From positions 124,001 through 188,000 of the forward strand of contig NZ_OMOI01000001.1 of assembly GCF_900302485.1 (NCBI RefSeq): a DNA stretch of 64,000 bases, in the 5' to 3' direction. Of the stretch, positions 17,528 to 26,451 are shown one piece after another. The stretch is from Aliiroseovarius pelagivivens (GTDB lineage: Bacteria; Pseudomonadota; Alphaproteobacteria; Rhodobacterales; Rhodobacteraceae). Both the position numbers and the translations under genes were made by a program. Positions within the stretch are counted from its first letter, which is position 1; each line of letters starts with the position of its first letter. The notes below the pieces were generated by a model that made no database searches, was not told the origin of the DNA, and saw nothing but the letters and a program-made list of their open reading frames with translations.

Positions 17528-18598
17528 GTGGCAGACAAGCCCCAGAAGAAGGCCGCAAAGCCGCACCCCCCTAAAGGTGCTGCACCTTTGGAGCTGCTGG
17601 ACGAGGCCCCCTCGCTTAGCGCGACCGAAGTGATCGGCCTTGCCTTGTCCTTTGTCTGGCTGGCGGCTTGTGCAATGTTTTTCATTGTTCTGGGAACCGG
17701 ATCGTCGGAAGGCGAATTTGATCCGTTGCGTTTCGTGATGGTCGTGGTGGCGATCGCCATGCCGGTTGCGATGATCTGGGTGGCTGTTGCCGCGATGCGC
17801 TCGGCCCGGATCATGCGGCAGGAAAGCACCCGGCTGAAGGCCGCCATCGACGGGATGCGCACGGCGTATCTGCAGCAGCAACAAAGCATTGGCGGACCTG
17901 GCGCACAGGCGTCGAAGGTGGAGCAGAAGCTGGAAGAGATTGCCAAGGTCTCGCGCCGGACAGAAACCGCGTTGGCGACTTTTGTGTCGATTCGCCCCGG
18001 TATGCCCAGTTTGGCCAACCCGTATCCCGCGCCGATTGCCCCCGCCATGGGGGCTGACGAAGCGCCGAAAGATCCCGATGATCAGACGAAGCTTGAGCTT
18101 GGCACGCCGGCGGAAGACATGATCCCGCCATTGTCGATCGAGGATTTCATCCGCGCGATGCATTTCCCCGAGCACGCTGAAGATGCCGAGGGCTTCCGCG
18201 CCCTGCGTCGTGCCCTTGAAGACCGGCAGGTGGCGGGGTTGATTCAGGCGGCTCAGGATATTCTGACCCTGATGTCGCAGGACGGCATCTATATGGATGA
18301 TCTGCGCCCTGACCGCGCCCGACCCGAGGTCTGGCGCAAGTTCGCAGCTGGAGAGCGCGGTAAGGGTATTGCCGCGCTGGGCGGCGTGCGGGACCGTTCG
18401 TCTTTGGCTTTGACGGCTGGGCGAATGCGCAAGGATCCGATTTTCCGCGACACCGCGCACCACTTCCTGCGCCGCTTCGATCAGACCTTCGCCCAGTTTG
18501 AAAAGAACGCCTCGGACGCAGATTTGGCGGCGATGGCCGATACGCGCACCGCGCGGGCCTTCATGCTGTTGGGGCGTGTGACTGGAACCTTCGACTAA
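17528..18598 (+). CDS. Uncharacterised two-helix membrane protein coupled to greA
   Basis: A 356-residue protein from a GTG at 17528. After a basic, proline-rich N-terminus come two transmembrane helices (about residues 35-56 and 68-88), a coiled-coil-like stretch (RSARIMRQESTRLKAAIDGM and SKVEQKLEEIAKVSRR) and a large soluble C-terminal domain. The last part (TARAFMLLGRVTGTFD) is helical. I recognise no named domain. Its 2-base distance from greA suggests coexpression. The layout of two N-terminal helices and a cytoplasmic coiled coil would fit a scaffold or envelope-associated role, but that is a guess. Confidence 0.8.
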   Translation: MADKPQKKAAKPHPPKGAAPLELLDEAPSLSATEVIGLALSFVWLAACAMFFIVLGTGSSEGEFDPLRFVMVVVAIAMPVAMIWVAVAAMRSARIMRQESTRLKAAIDGMRTAYLQQQQSIGGPGAQASKVEQKLEEIAKVSRRTETALATFVSIRPGMPSLANPYPAPIAPAMGADEAPKDPDDQTKLELGTPAEDMIPPLSIEDFIRAMHFPEHAEDAEGFRALRRALEDRQVAGLIQAAQDILTLMSQDGIYMDDLRPDRARPEVWRKFAAGERGKGIAALGGVRDRSSLALTAGRMRKDPIFRDTAHHFLRRFDQTFAQFEKNASDADLAAMADTRTARAFMLLGRVTGTFD

Positions 18599-18605
18599 GG
18601 TTTCG

Positions 18606-21600
18606 CTATCCCGCGCGTTTCTGGCTGGCATAGGCGGCGGCCATGCTGACCACCGCAATCGCACCACATATCAAAACCGCGCGCAGGATTGCGCCGTTGG
18701 TAGCACCCCACATCGCGATGGATCCAGCGAAGGCCAGTAGCATTGCGCCCGCAGCCAGTCCAGTTACACGAACCGCAGGTTTGGCCGCAGCGCGCCCGCG
18801 CCCGTGCCATAGGCGGCGAAGGGTAGCGATCATTTTTCCGATATCGGTCTGAATGGCGATCAGCGACGGCACGATCAGCAGCACCAGAAACATCCCAAAC
18901 CCAAGCCCATAGATCAGCGTGATCACCGTGGGTTTCAGGAACTGCGCCTGCCGCGATGTTTCATACAGCAAGGGCATCAATCCCAGCACAGTGGTCATCG
19001 TGGTCAGCATCACCGCGCGCAGACGGTCGGCGGCACCTTCGATAATGGCCGGAATGATTCCGCGGTCCCGCGCGTATTCGTCGATGGTCGTCACCAGCAC
19101 GATGGAATCGTTGATGATAATCCCCGTCATCCCGATCAACCCCACGACCGAGAACATGGACAACGGCACATCCCATTGAACATGCCCGTAAATCGCGCCA
19201 ACCAGCCCGAAGGGAATGATCGACATGACCACCAAGGGCCGCGTCCAGCTTGAGAAGATCCACGCGAGCGTCAGGAAAATCCCCAGCAGGACTAGGATCA
19301 AACCCGTACGGGCATCTGACAGGAAGTCCTTCTGTTGCTCGGCCAACCCGCCGATCCGATATTCAATCGAATGGGTTTCGGCCAGTGCGGGCAGGATCTC
19401 AGTCTCGATTGTGCGCTGGATCTCTTCGGCGCGGGCGGCGTTGTCTTCGCTAATATCACCCGAGACATTGACCATCCGAATGCCGTTTTCACGTTGAACG
19501 GTGGCAAAGCCTTGGCGCGTCTGCACGGACACCAGATCCGCAAGGCTGACATAGGCGCCCGCCTGCGTGCGCAGCTGCATCCGTTCTAAAAAATCAGCCG
19601 AGCGTTCGCCGTCCGGCAACTCAACCCGGATTTCGGCCGAGCGTGTGCCATCGGGATAGGTCGCGGCCTCGACCCCGTTCAGGCGATTGCGCAGGACGCG
19701 GCTGAGATCATCAATGGTGAACCCAAGCGCCTTGCCCTGCGCGGTCAGATCCAGAACCAGCTCTTCCTTGTCATAGCTCAGACTGTCTTCCAGCGCCGAT
19801 ACTTCGGGGTATTGGATCAGCTGCGTCTTCAGGTCCTCGGCTGCGGCCTTCAGCGTCTCGGACGTGGCCCCGAACAGATCAACGTCAAGACTGTCGCCGC
19901 CCGGCCCGAAGCGTCCACCACGGAAAGACAGAACCTCCAACAGCGGATGGTTCACGATCTCGTCTTGCAGGGCCGAGACGAGTTCGAAGGTGGAGTAAGG
20001 GCGCAGGTCGGCGTCGATCAGCTCGATCACGATGGACCCAAGAAGATCGGCGTCTTTGTTGTCCACGCCCGACAAGCCGCGTCCTGCGTTCCCGCCGATT
20101 TGTGCCAGCGCATGTGCCACAGGACTTGCGCCGTAGGTTTCTTCGAATTCGGCAGTAGTCTGTTCCACAGCGCGTTGCACATTGTCCAGCATGGCGCGGG
20201 TGTCAGCGCGGGTTGCGCCTTCGGCCATCGCGAAGTTTGCCGTGATCGAGGACCGTTCAGGCGCGCTGAAAAAGCGGAAGGTCAGGTCGCCTCGGATGAA
20301 GATCGCGGCTTGGCTGACCAAAATCAGGATGGTCGCCGCAATCACCGGATAGCGCGCCTTGATTACCAGCGCCATCAAGGGGCGGAAACCTTTGTCACGC
20401 ACCCAGCGGAAGCCTTTGTTCACCTGCCGGGATGGCCAGTCATACCAGTGTTCTTTGGCGGTGTGGGTCAGAGCGTGCGCCATGTGGTGCGGCAGGATCA
20501 GGAAGCATTCGATTAGAGATGCGGTCAGAACCACGATGACGGTGAAGGGAATGTCGGTGATCAGATCGCCGAACCGTCCCCCGATCGAGGTCAGCCCGAA
20601 GAAGGCAATGATCGTGGTGAGCGTGGCGGAAAAGACCGGCGGGAACATCCGCCGCGCCGCGTTCTCGGCAGCTGTGAACGGTTCTTCGCCCAAGCGCCGC
20701 GCTCGGAAATCAGCGTGTTCGCCCACCACGATGGCGTCATCCACCACGATCCCCAGCGTGATGATCAGCGCGAAAAGCGAAATCATGTTGATCGTGATCC
20801 CAGACATATACATCAGGAACACGGCGGTGGTCATGGCCACGGGGATCCCAGCGGCAACCCAAAACGCTGTACGGGCATTCAGGAAAAGGAAGAGCAGTAA
20901 CAACACCAGCCCAAGCCCCTGAAGGCCGTTTTCCGTCAGCATTTTCAGACGGGCGGAAATCAAGGCAGATCGCGTACGCATCAGTTCGATCTCGACCCCT
21001 TCAGGAAGGGTTTCTAGCATCTCGGCGCGGATTTCCTCGACGATCTCTTGCAGCTCAATCGCGTCCCCTTGCGCCGAGCGCGAGACATTCAGCGCCATCG
21101 CCGGATCGTCGCCGACGAAATAAGATCGGTTGCGGTTCACGCCTTCGACGCGGACCATCGCCACATCTCCGATGGTCAGGTTCGACCCGTCTGGATTGGC
21201 GCGCAGGACCAGTGTCGCAATGTCGTCAGGGGTCCGCTTGGGGTCGCCTGTGCGCACCCGCGCTGCGCCCGAAGATACGTTGCCCGCCGGGTTCGCGCTG
21301 ACCTCGCCCGCGATCACTGCGGCGATCTGGGCCATGGTCACATCATGTTCGATTAGCGACAGGGAGGTGACCTCGATCACGGTTTTTGGGGCGGCGAAGC
21401 CTCGGATCGAGGTGCGCGTCACGCCGCGTTCAAACAGGCGGATCACCATTTCGTCTGCAAAACGACCCAGCTGTTCAATGGCAACGGGCCCCGAGATCAC
21501 CACATCCGTAACGCTGTCGCGCCATGCGCCGCGCCGGACCGTGGGGGTGTCTGCGTCTTCGGGCATGTCAGTGATTTCATCCACCGCGACCTGAATGTCA

Positions 21601-21929
21601 TCGGCGGCCTGATTGACATCCCAGCCGGGTTCGAACTCCATTTCAATCCGGGCGCGACCCTCAAAGGCGCGCGAGCTGACGCTGGACACGCCGTCAACGG
21701 CCAGAAGCGCAGGTTCCATCACCTGCACGATGGCGGTGTCCACATCTTCGGCACCGGCGCCTTGCCAACTTGTAGAAACGGTCACGCTTTCCACGATCAC
21801 ATCGGGGAAGAATTGCGCCCGCATCTGCGGATAGCTGGCGATGCCAAGCGCCATTAGGATCACCAACAGCAGGTTGGCAACCGTGGCGTGGCGCGTGAAA
21901 TAGGACAGGATGCCGGGGGCCGGGGTCAT
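18606..21929 (-). CDS. RND-family efflux permease (HAE1-like) with a C-terminal extension
   Basis: Proton-driven inner-membrane pump subunit of a tripartite exporter. The 1107-residue protein has the duplicated RND layout: a first helix (NLLLVILMALGIASYP), a periplasmic porter domain, and the TM4 proton-relay aspartates in ITLGIVVDDAIVVGEH. The second half has the matching GMTGIIINDSIVLVTTIDE. After the twelfth helix about 85 extra residues carry two further hydrophobic segments (VTGLAAGAMLLAFAGSIAMW and LRAVLICGAIAVVSMAAAYA), which ordinary RND pumps lack. The adaptor gene lies 3 bases upstream. No outer-membrane factor gene is nearby, so a shared TolC is likely. Substrate unknown. Confidence 0.93.
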   Translation of the reverse strand: MTPAPGILSYFTRHATVANLLLVILMALGIASYPQMRAQFFPDVIVESVTVSTSWQGAGAEDVDTAIVQVMEPALLAVDGVSSVSSRAFEGRARIEMEFEPGWDVNQAADDIQVAVDEITDMPEDADTPTVRRGAWRDSVTDVVISGPVAIEQLGRFADEMVIRLFERGVTRTSIRGFAAPKTVIEVTSLSLIEHDVTMAQIAAVIAGEVSANPAGNVSSGAARVRTGDPKRTPDDIATLVLRANPDGSNLTIGDVAMVRVEGVNRNRSYFVGDDPAMALNVSRSAQGDAIELQEIVEEIRAEMLETLPEGVEIELMRTRSALISARLKMLTENGLQGLGLVLLLLFLFLNARTAFWVAAGIPVAMTTAVFLMYMSGITINMISLFALIITLGIVVDDAIVVGEHADFRARRLGEEPFTAAENAARRMFPPVFSATLTTIIAFFGLTSIGGRFGDLITDIPFTVIVVLTASLIECFLILPHHMAHALTHTAKEHWYDWPSRQVNKGFRWVRDKGFRPLMALVIKARYPVIAATILILVSQAAIFIRGDLTFRFFSAPERSSITANFAMAEGATRADTRAMLDNVQRAVEQTTAEFEETYGASPVAHALAQIGGNAGRGLSGVDNKDADLLGSIVIELIDADLRPYSTFELVSALQDEIVNHPLLEVLSFRGGRFGPGGDSLDVDLFGATSETLKAAAEDLKTQLIQYPEVSALEDSLSYDKEELVLDLTAQGKALGFTIDDLSRVLRNRLNGVEAATYPDGTRSAEIRVELPDGERSADFLERMQLRTQAGAYVSLADLVSVQTRQGFATVQRENGIRMVNVSGDISEDNAARAEEIQRTIETEILPALAETHSIEYRIGGLAEQQKDFLSDARTGLILVLLGIFLTLAWIFSSWTRPLVVMSIIPFGLVGAIYGHVQWDVPLSMFSVVGLIGMTGIIINDSIVLVTTIDEYARDRGIIPAIIEGAADRLRAVMLTTMTTVLGLMPLLYETSRQAQFLKPTVITLIYGLGFGMFLVLLIVPSLIAIQTDIGKMIATLRRLWHGRGRAAAKPAVRVTGLAAGAMLLAFAGSIAMWGATNGAILRAVLICGAIAVVSMAAAYASQKRAG

Positions 21930-21932
21930 GGG

Positions 21933-23390
21933 TCAGTTCCCCATGCGCTTTTCAAGCCGCGCCAGTGTGTCAGCAGGCAATTCGCCCTCTTCCAACTGGC
22001 GCAGAATACGATCGCGGGCGGGTTCAGGCATCCGTGTGTTGCTTTCCACAAAGCTTTTCAGAAGGGCAATTCGCGCGGGGTCCAGTGCGACCATCTCGGG
22101 CTTGGCTTCCGGGGCCAGCTTACCGTCGCGCACGGGGCGCACGCGAATGCCTTCGCCCAAAACTGGGCTGCGCTTGGTGATTGCCTCGCGACCGTTCAGA
22201 CCTTCGATGCGGACAAGAACGTCATCACCTTGACGGCGGAGCAGCGTCACCGGTGCGCTTTCCAACCGGTCTTCGTCGCCCAGCACCAGAATATTGCCCG
22301 AGGCATCCAGCGCGGTTGCGGGCAGGCGCACCACTTGGTCCAACGGCGGTTCGGACAGTTCGACCGTCACGAAATCCCCCGGACGCAAGCCCGGCGTCGC
22401 GTCCAGATTGGCAAAGAGCATCCGGCCCGTTTGCCCTTCACCAACATCCGCGCTTTCGCGGTCCACCCGACCTGTGGCGGTCAGATCAACGCCAGTGGCC
22501 TCGAGCCGGATATTTACCGGCAGATCGGCCAGCGCACCGTTGTCTGCCAAAAGCCGTGCATATTGCGCGGTTGAGACGCGGAACCCGACCTCAAGCTTGT
22601 TGGGATCCACCAGCCGCCCTAGTTTTTCGTTCGGGGTGACAAGCCCACCACGTAGGACGGTTACGTCTGTCAAAGTGCCTGAGAACTCGGCGCGAATCTC
22701 GGTTTCATTCAGCCGGCGTTGGGCTTCGTCGCGGGCAATTCCACGGCGTGACAGGCTGGCCTCGGCTGTGGCCACACGGGCTTCGGCGGTGATGACCGCC
22801 TGCCGTTTCCCCAGCACGACCTGCGCGGCAGATGATGCGGCAAGTGCTGCGTTTTCAACGGCTGCTTCGGTGCCGACGCCTCGACCAACAAGATCGTTTT
22901 GCCGGGCGAGTGCCGCGTCACGCAAATCGGCCTGACCTCGGGCGTTTTCCAAGTCATCGCGCGCCAAATCTAGTGCGGCCTTTGCGTCACGCAGCTCGGC
23001 CTCGGACTGGGTCAGATCAGTTTCCGCCAGCGAAAGCGCGGCTTTGTAATCTGTGGGGTCGATGCGCAGCAAAAACGCGCCTTCGTCGACCTGCCCGCCG
23101 TTCACGAAGGCGTCCGACATTTCGACTACGGTACCCGATGCGCGGGCGCGGATGTCCAAACCTCGGCGCGTAGCCAGCTCTCCGAAGGATGATAGGATCG
23201 GAGTGATTGTTGACGGCTCAAGCATCACAACATTGGCCGAAAACACCCGTTCACGGCCCGAAGGGGCTGCGTTATCGCGATCCGCGCGTGCCTTGAACGC
23301 CGATTGCACCATCAGTCCGGCCATCGCCAAAAGGCCGATCGTGGCAGCCAGCAGGAAAAGCCCAATCAGGCTGCGTCCCAGAAATCGCAT
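21933..23390 (-). CDS. RND efflux periplasmic adaptor (membrane fusion protein)
   Basis: HlyD/AcrA-type adaptor of 485 residues that links the RND permease to an outer-membrane channel. The ATG at 23390 (MRFLGRSLIGLFLLAATIG) follows GGAGAGATTT and gives an N-terminal membrane anchor. Then come the split lipoyl domain (ARASGTVVEMSDAFVNGGQV), a long alpha-hairpin coiled coil (SLAETDLTQSEAELRDAKAA to VATAEASLSRRG) and the beta-barrel region. There is no lipobox. It is the first gene of a two-gene operon with the permease. Confidence 0.92.
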   Translation of the reverse strand: MRFLGRSLIGLFLLAATIGLLAMAGLMVQSAFKARADRDNAAPSGRERVFSANVVMLEPSTITPILSSFGELATRRGLDIRARASGTVVEMSDAFVNGGQVDEGAFLLRIDPTDYKAALSLAETDLTQSEAELRDAKAALDLARDDLENARGQADLRDAALARQNDLVGRGVGTEAAVENAALAASSAAQVVLGKRQAVITAEARVATAEASLSRRGIARDEAQRRLNETEIRAEFSGTLTDVTVLRGGLVTPNEKLGRLVDPNKLEVGFRVSTAQYARLLADNGALADLPVNIRLEATGVDLTATGRVDRESADVGEGQTGRMLFANLDATPGLRPGDFVTVELSEPPLDQVVRLPATALDASGNILVLGDEDRLESAPVTLLRRQGDDVLVRIEGLNGREAITKRSPVLGEGIRVRPVRDGKLAPEAKPEMVALDPARIALLKSFVESNTRMPEPARDRILRQLEEGELPADTLARLEKRMGN

Positions 23391-23513
23391 AAATCTCTCC
23401 GTCTCATCCGCTGCCATCCTGACCTGCGCCATAGGCGGGGGCAAGCGGCGTGTGGTCACAGTTTCGATGGGGCCAGCCCCGTGTGATCCTTACGGATCAA
23501 ACGGGCGAGCAGA

Positions 23514-24062
23514 TCATTTCCGTCGTTTATGTTCGTCCAAACGCGGAAAAATTTCGACGAAATTGCAAGGGGGATGACGATAATCCAGTTGATGCACCAG
23601 AATTTCGTCCCACGCGTCCTTGCAGGCGCCGGGGCTGCCGGGCAGGGCGAAGAAATAAGTGCCGTTGGCAACGCCCCCGGTGGCGCGGCTTTGCACTGCC
23701 GAGGTGCCGATCTTTTTCATCGAGACGATGGTGAAAACCGTCCCGAATGCCTCGATTTCTTTTTCATAGACATCGCGATGCGCCTCGACCGAGACATCCC
23801 GGCCCGTCAAACCGGTGCCGCCGGTGGAAATCACCACGTCAATTTCGGGGTCCAAGGACCATGCGCGCAGTTGGTCCGCAATCTCGCCCCGCTCATCGCG
23901 GATGATCTTGCGATCAGCCAGCAGATGCCCGGCGTCTTCCAGCCGTTTGACCAAGGTATCGCCCGAACGATCCTCGTCCATCGAGCGGCTGTCGGACACA
24001 GTCAGAACCGCGATGCGGACCGGGATGAACTCGCGTTGGTTGTCGGCGGGGATGTGGGACAT
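23514..24062 (-). CDS. moaB: Molybdenum cofactor biosynthesis protein MoaB/MogA family
   Basis: Adenylyltransferase-type protein that prepares molybdopterin for metal insertion. The 182-residue sequence has the MPT-binding motif ISTGGTGLTGRD and the second motif FFALPGSPGACKDAWDEIL. The N-terminus FIPVRIAVLTVSDSRS is the usual family start. The ATG follows the uracil-DNA glycosylase stop by 22 bases, suggesting a two-gene operon. No other Moco gene lies in the window, so partners are elsewhere. Confidence 0.94.
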   Translation of the reverse strand: MSHIPADNQREFIPVRIAVLTVSDSRSMDEDRSGDTLVKRLEDAGHLLADRKIIRDERGEIADQLRAWSLDPEIDVVISTGGTGLTGRDVSVEAHRDVYEKEIEAFGTVFTIVSMKKIGTSAVQSRATGGVANGTYFFALPGSPGACKDAWDEILVHQLDYRHPPCNFVEIFPRLDEHKRRK

Positions 24063-24084
24063 AGTGTGGCCTGTATTAAGTGGG

Positions 24085-24900
24085 CTATGCGCCCTCGTTC
24101 AGTTTCGCTTGGATTTCGAGAAGATCCGCCCATGCCTCGCGTTTGGCGGCGGGGTTGCGCAGCAAATATGCCGGGTGGAACATGGGCATGATCGGCTTTC
24201 CCCATTGGGTGTCCCAATGGCCGCGCAGGCGGGTGATGCCGCGCTTGCCCAAAACGGCCTGACAGGGTGAATTTCCCATCAAGACGATCAGCTCGGGCGC
24301 GACCAGTTGGACGTGGCGCTCAAGGAAGGGGACCATCATGGCCATTTCCTCGGGGCTAGGGTCGCGGTTTTGGGGCGGCCGCCATGGCATCACATTGGTG
24401 ATGTAAACGGCGTCCTTCGACAAAGGTACATCGCGTCCCATCCCGATTGCGGCGAACATCTTGTCCAGAAGCTGGCCTGCGCGGCCGACAAAGGGACGGC
24501 CCTCGATATCCTCGTCCCGGCCCGGCGCTTCGCCAATGATCATCACACGCGCGGCTGGGTTTCCGTCGGAAATCACCGTGTTGCGCGCACCTTTCTTCAG
24601 CTCGCAGCCATCGAAGGCTTTCATCGCGGCTTTCAGCCCATCCAGATCCTGCGCACCCGCTGCGGCCTGTTTGGCCAGCGCGACATAGTCGATCCTAGGC
24701 TCGGCTGGCGGAGGTGTCGGAGTGGCGCGCTTCGGCAGTTCGACCGGCGCGGTTTTCTGGGTTTCGGGTGCCGATTTCGGCTCGGATGGCGCCAAGGCAT
24801 AGCGATCTATCGGGGCGTCGGAAATTGCATCCACTACGCCCAGCTCGATCTGCCATTCTAAAAGCGCCTTCGCGCTGTGCCAGTCTTGTGCCGATTCCAT
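24085..24900 (-). CDS. Uracil-DNA glycosylase, family 4-like, with few cysteines
   Basis: Removes uracil from DNA. The 271-residue protein has a variable, proline-rich N-terminal third and a conserved UDG core: motif [21 protein letters not shown] and motif [10 protein letters not shown]. The ATG at 24900 gives [17 protein letters not shown]. Classic family 4 enzymes bind a [4Fe-4S] cluster with four cysteines, but I count only two cysteines in the whole protein (FDGCELKK and NSPCQAVLG), so a four-Cys cluster is impossible. It is cotranscribed with moaB and divergent from pyrB. Confidence 0.9.
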   Translation of the reverse strand: MESAQDWHSAKALLEWQIELGVVDAISDAPIDRYALAPSEPKSAPETQKTAPVELPKRATPTPPPAEPRIDYVALAKQAAAGAQDLDGLKAAMKAFDGCELKKGARNTVISDGNPAARVMIIGEAPGRDEDIEGRPFVGRAGQLLDKMFAAIGMGRDVPLSKDAVYITNVMPWRPPQNRDPSPEEMAMMVPFLERHVQLVAPELIVLMGNSPCQAVLGKRGITRLRGHWDTQWGKPIMPMFHPAYLLRNPAAKREAWADLLEIQAKLNEGA

Positions 24901-25027
24901 GGGATGCAGCCTAAGTGCAGCCGCTGGGAAGGTAAACGCCCCACGATTGCACCTTGTACGCACACAAGGGATAGACGAACCCCCCGCCCGAAACTATAAG
25001 CGCGTGGAACACAGGACGGAGGCCCGC

Positions 25028-25990
25028 ATGACATTCCGCCAACGACATCTTCTGGGGATCGAACAGCTTCACCCTGAAGAGATCAAAACTGTTCTCGATC
25101 TTGCCAACAGCTATGCCGAGATGAACCGATCGCCCACCAAGCATTCCGATGCTTTGGCGGGACTGACGCAGATCAACATGTTCTTCGAAAACTCCACCCG
25201 CACGCAGGCCTCTTTCGAGATCGCCGGCAAGCGTCTGGGCGCGGATGTGATGAACATGGCGATGCAGGCGTCGTCCATTAAGAAGGGCGAGACGCTGATT
25301 GATACGGCGCTGACGTTGAACGCGATGCACCCCGACCTGCTGGTTGTGCGCCATCCGCATTCGGGTGCCGTGAACCTGCTGGCTGAAAAGGTCAATTGCG
25401 CGGTTCTGAACGCAGGTGACGGCAAGCACGAGCACCCCACACAGGCGCTGTTGGACGCGCTGACCATCCGGCGCGAAAAGGGCCGGCTGCATCGTCTTAC
25501 CATCGCGATCTGTGGTGACATTGCGCACTCGCGCGTGGCCCGCTCGAACCTGATCCTTCTGGGCAAGATGGAAAACCGCGTGCGTCTTGTCGGCCCGCCG
25601 ACCCTGATGCCCAGCCAGATCGACCAGTTCGGGGTCGAGGTCTATCATGACATGGAAGAGGGTCTGAAAGACGCCGACGTCGTCATGATGCTACGCCTTC
25701 AGCGCGAGCGCATGGATGGCGGCTTTATCCCGTCCGAACGCGAGTATTATCACCGCTACGGTCTGGATGCCGAAAAGCTGGCCCACGCCAAGGATGACGC
25801 CATCGTCATGCACCCCGGCCCGATGAACCGCGGGGTCGAGATCGACGGCACCATCGCAGACGATATCAACCGATCCGTCATTCAGGAGCAGGTCGAAATG
25901 GGCGTCGCCGTACGCATGGCCGCGATGGACCTTCTGGCCCGCAACTTGAAAGCCGAACGCGAAAACCGAACCGAGGGTGTCTATGTCTGA
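25028..25990 (+). CDS. pyrB: Aspartate carbamoyltransferase, catalytic subunit
   Basis: Forms N-carbamoyl-aspartate from carbamoyl phosphate and aspartate, the first committed pyrimidine step. The 320-residue protein has the carbamoyl-phosphate loop [11 protein letters not shown] at residues 54-64 and [12 protein letters not shown] near the C-terminus. The ATG at 25028 ([14 protein letters not shown]) matches the normal start. Its stop overlaps the start of the next gene, followed by a dihydroorotase-like gene; this order resembles class A ATCases that need an inactive DHOase partner. Confidence 0.97.
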   Translation: MTFRQRHLLGIEQLHPEEIKTVLDLANSYAEMNRSPTKHSDALAGLTQINMFFENSTRTQASFEIAGKRLGADVMNMAMQASSIKKGETLIDTALTLNAMHPDLLVVRHPHSGAVNLLAEKVNCAVLNAGDGKHEHPTQALLDALTIRREKGRLHRLTIAICGDIAHSRVARSNLILLGKMENRVRLVGPPTLMPSQIDQFGVEVYHDMEEGLKDADVVMMLRLQRERMDGGFIPSEREYYHRYGLDAEKLAHAKDDAIVMHPGPMNRGVEIDGTIADDINRSVIQEQVEMGVAVRMAAMDLLARNLKAERENRTEGVYV

Positions 25991-26441
25991 GCAAGAGTTC
26001 GAACTGGAACCTCGTCTGGAAAGCCAGACCGCCCCCGAGCTGGAACCGGGTGAAAAGCTGATCGAGAGCTTCTCGGGCAACACCACGACCTATGTGAAAG
26101 AGCACGTGATGCTGGCCGCGCTGGGCGCGGTTGTGATCTCGGGCGGGCTGATGGCAATGGGCAACCCACATCCCTGGACCGGCGTGATTGGGTCCGTCGC
26201 AGCAATTGCCGTGCGCGGGTTGTATGTCGCCAAGGAACAGCTTGGCTTCACGTGGCACCTGACCAACCGCCGCCTGATCGGCCCGGGCGGACGCACGGTA
26301 CTTATTACTTCGATTGACAAGGTGAACGTGATTTTCACCGCTGCTCAGATCGTCACTCTGTCGGGCGACAAATACATGCTGAAATATCAGGCCGACGCCA
26401 AGGCCACCCAAGCCGCGATCGATCGTGCGCGAGGCGCGTAA
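25983..26441 (+). CDS. PH-like (DUF304/YdbS-type) membrane protein in the pyr operon
   Basis: A 152-residue protein whose ATG at 25983 overlaps the pyrB stop codon. An acidic N-terminus ([14 protein letters not shown]) leads to [19 protein letters not shown], two hydrophobic segments ([19 protein letters not shown] and [16 protein letters not shown]) and then [14 protein letters not shown], a common bacterial PH (bPH2) signature, with an amphipathic tail. Function is unknown. Position between pyrB and the DHOase-like gene shows coexpression, not a proven role in pyrimidine synthesis. Confidence 0.78.
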   Translation: MSEQEFELEPRLESQTAPELEPGEKLIESFSGNTTTYVKEHVMLAALGAVVISGGLMAMGNPHPWTGVIGSVAAIAVRGLYVAKEQLGFTWHLTNRRLIGPGGRTVLITSIDKVNVIFTAAQIVTLSGDKYMLKYQADAKATQAAIDRARGA

Positions 26442-26451
26442 GGAGACTGAG

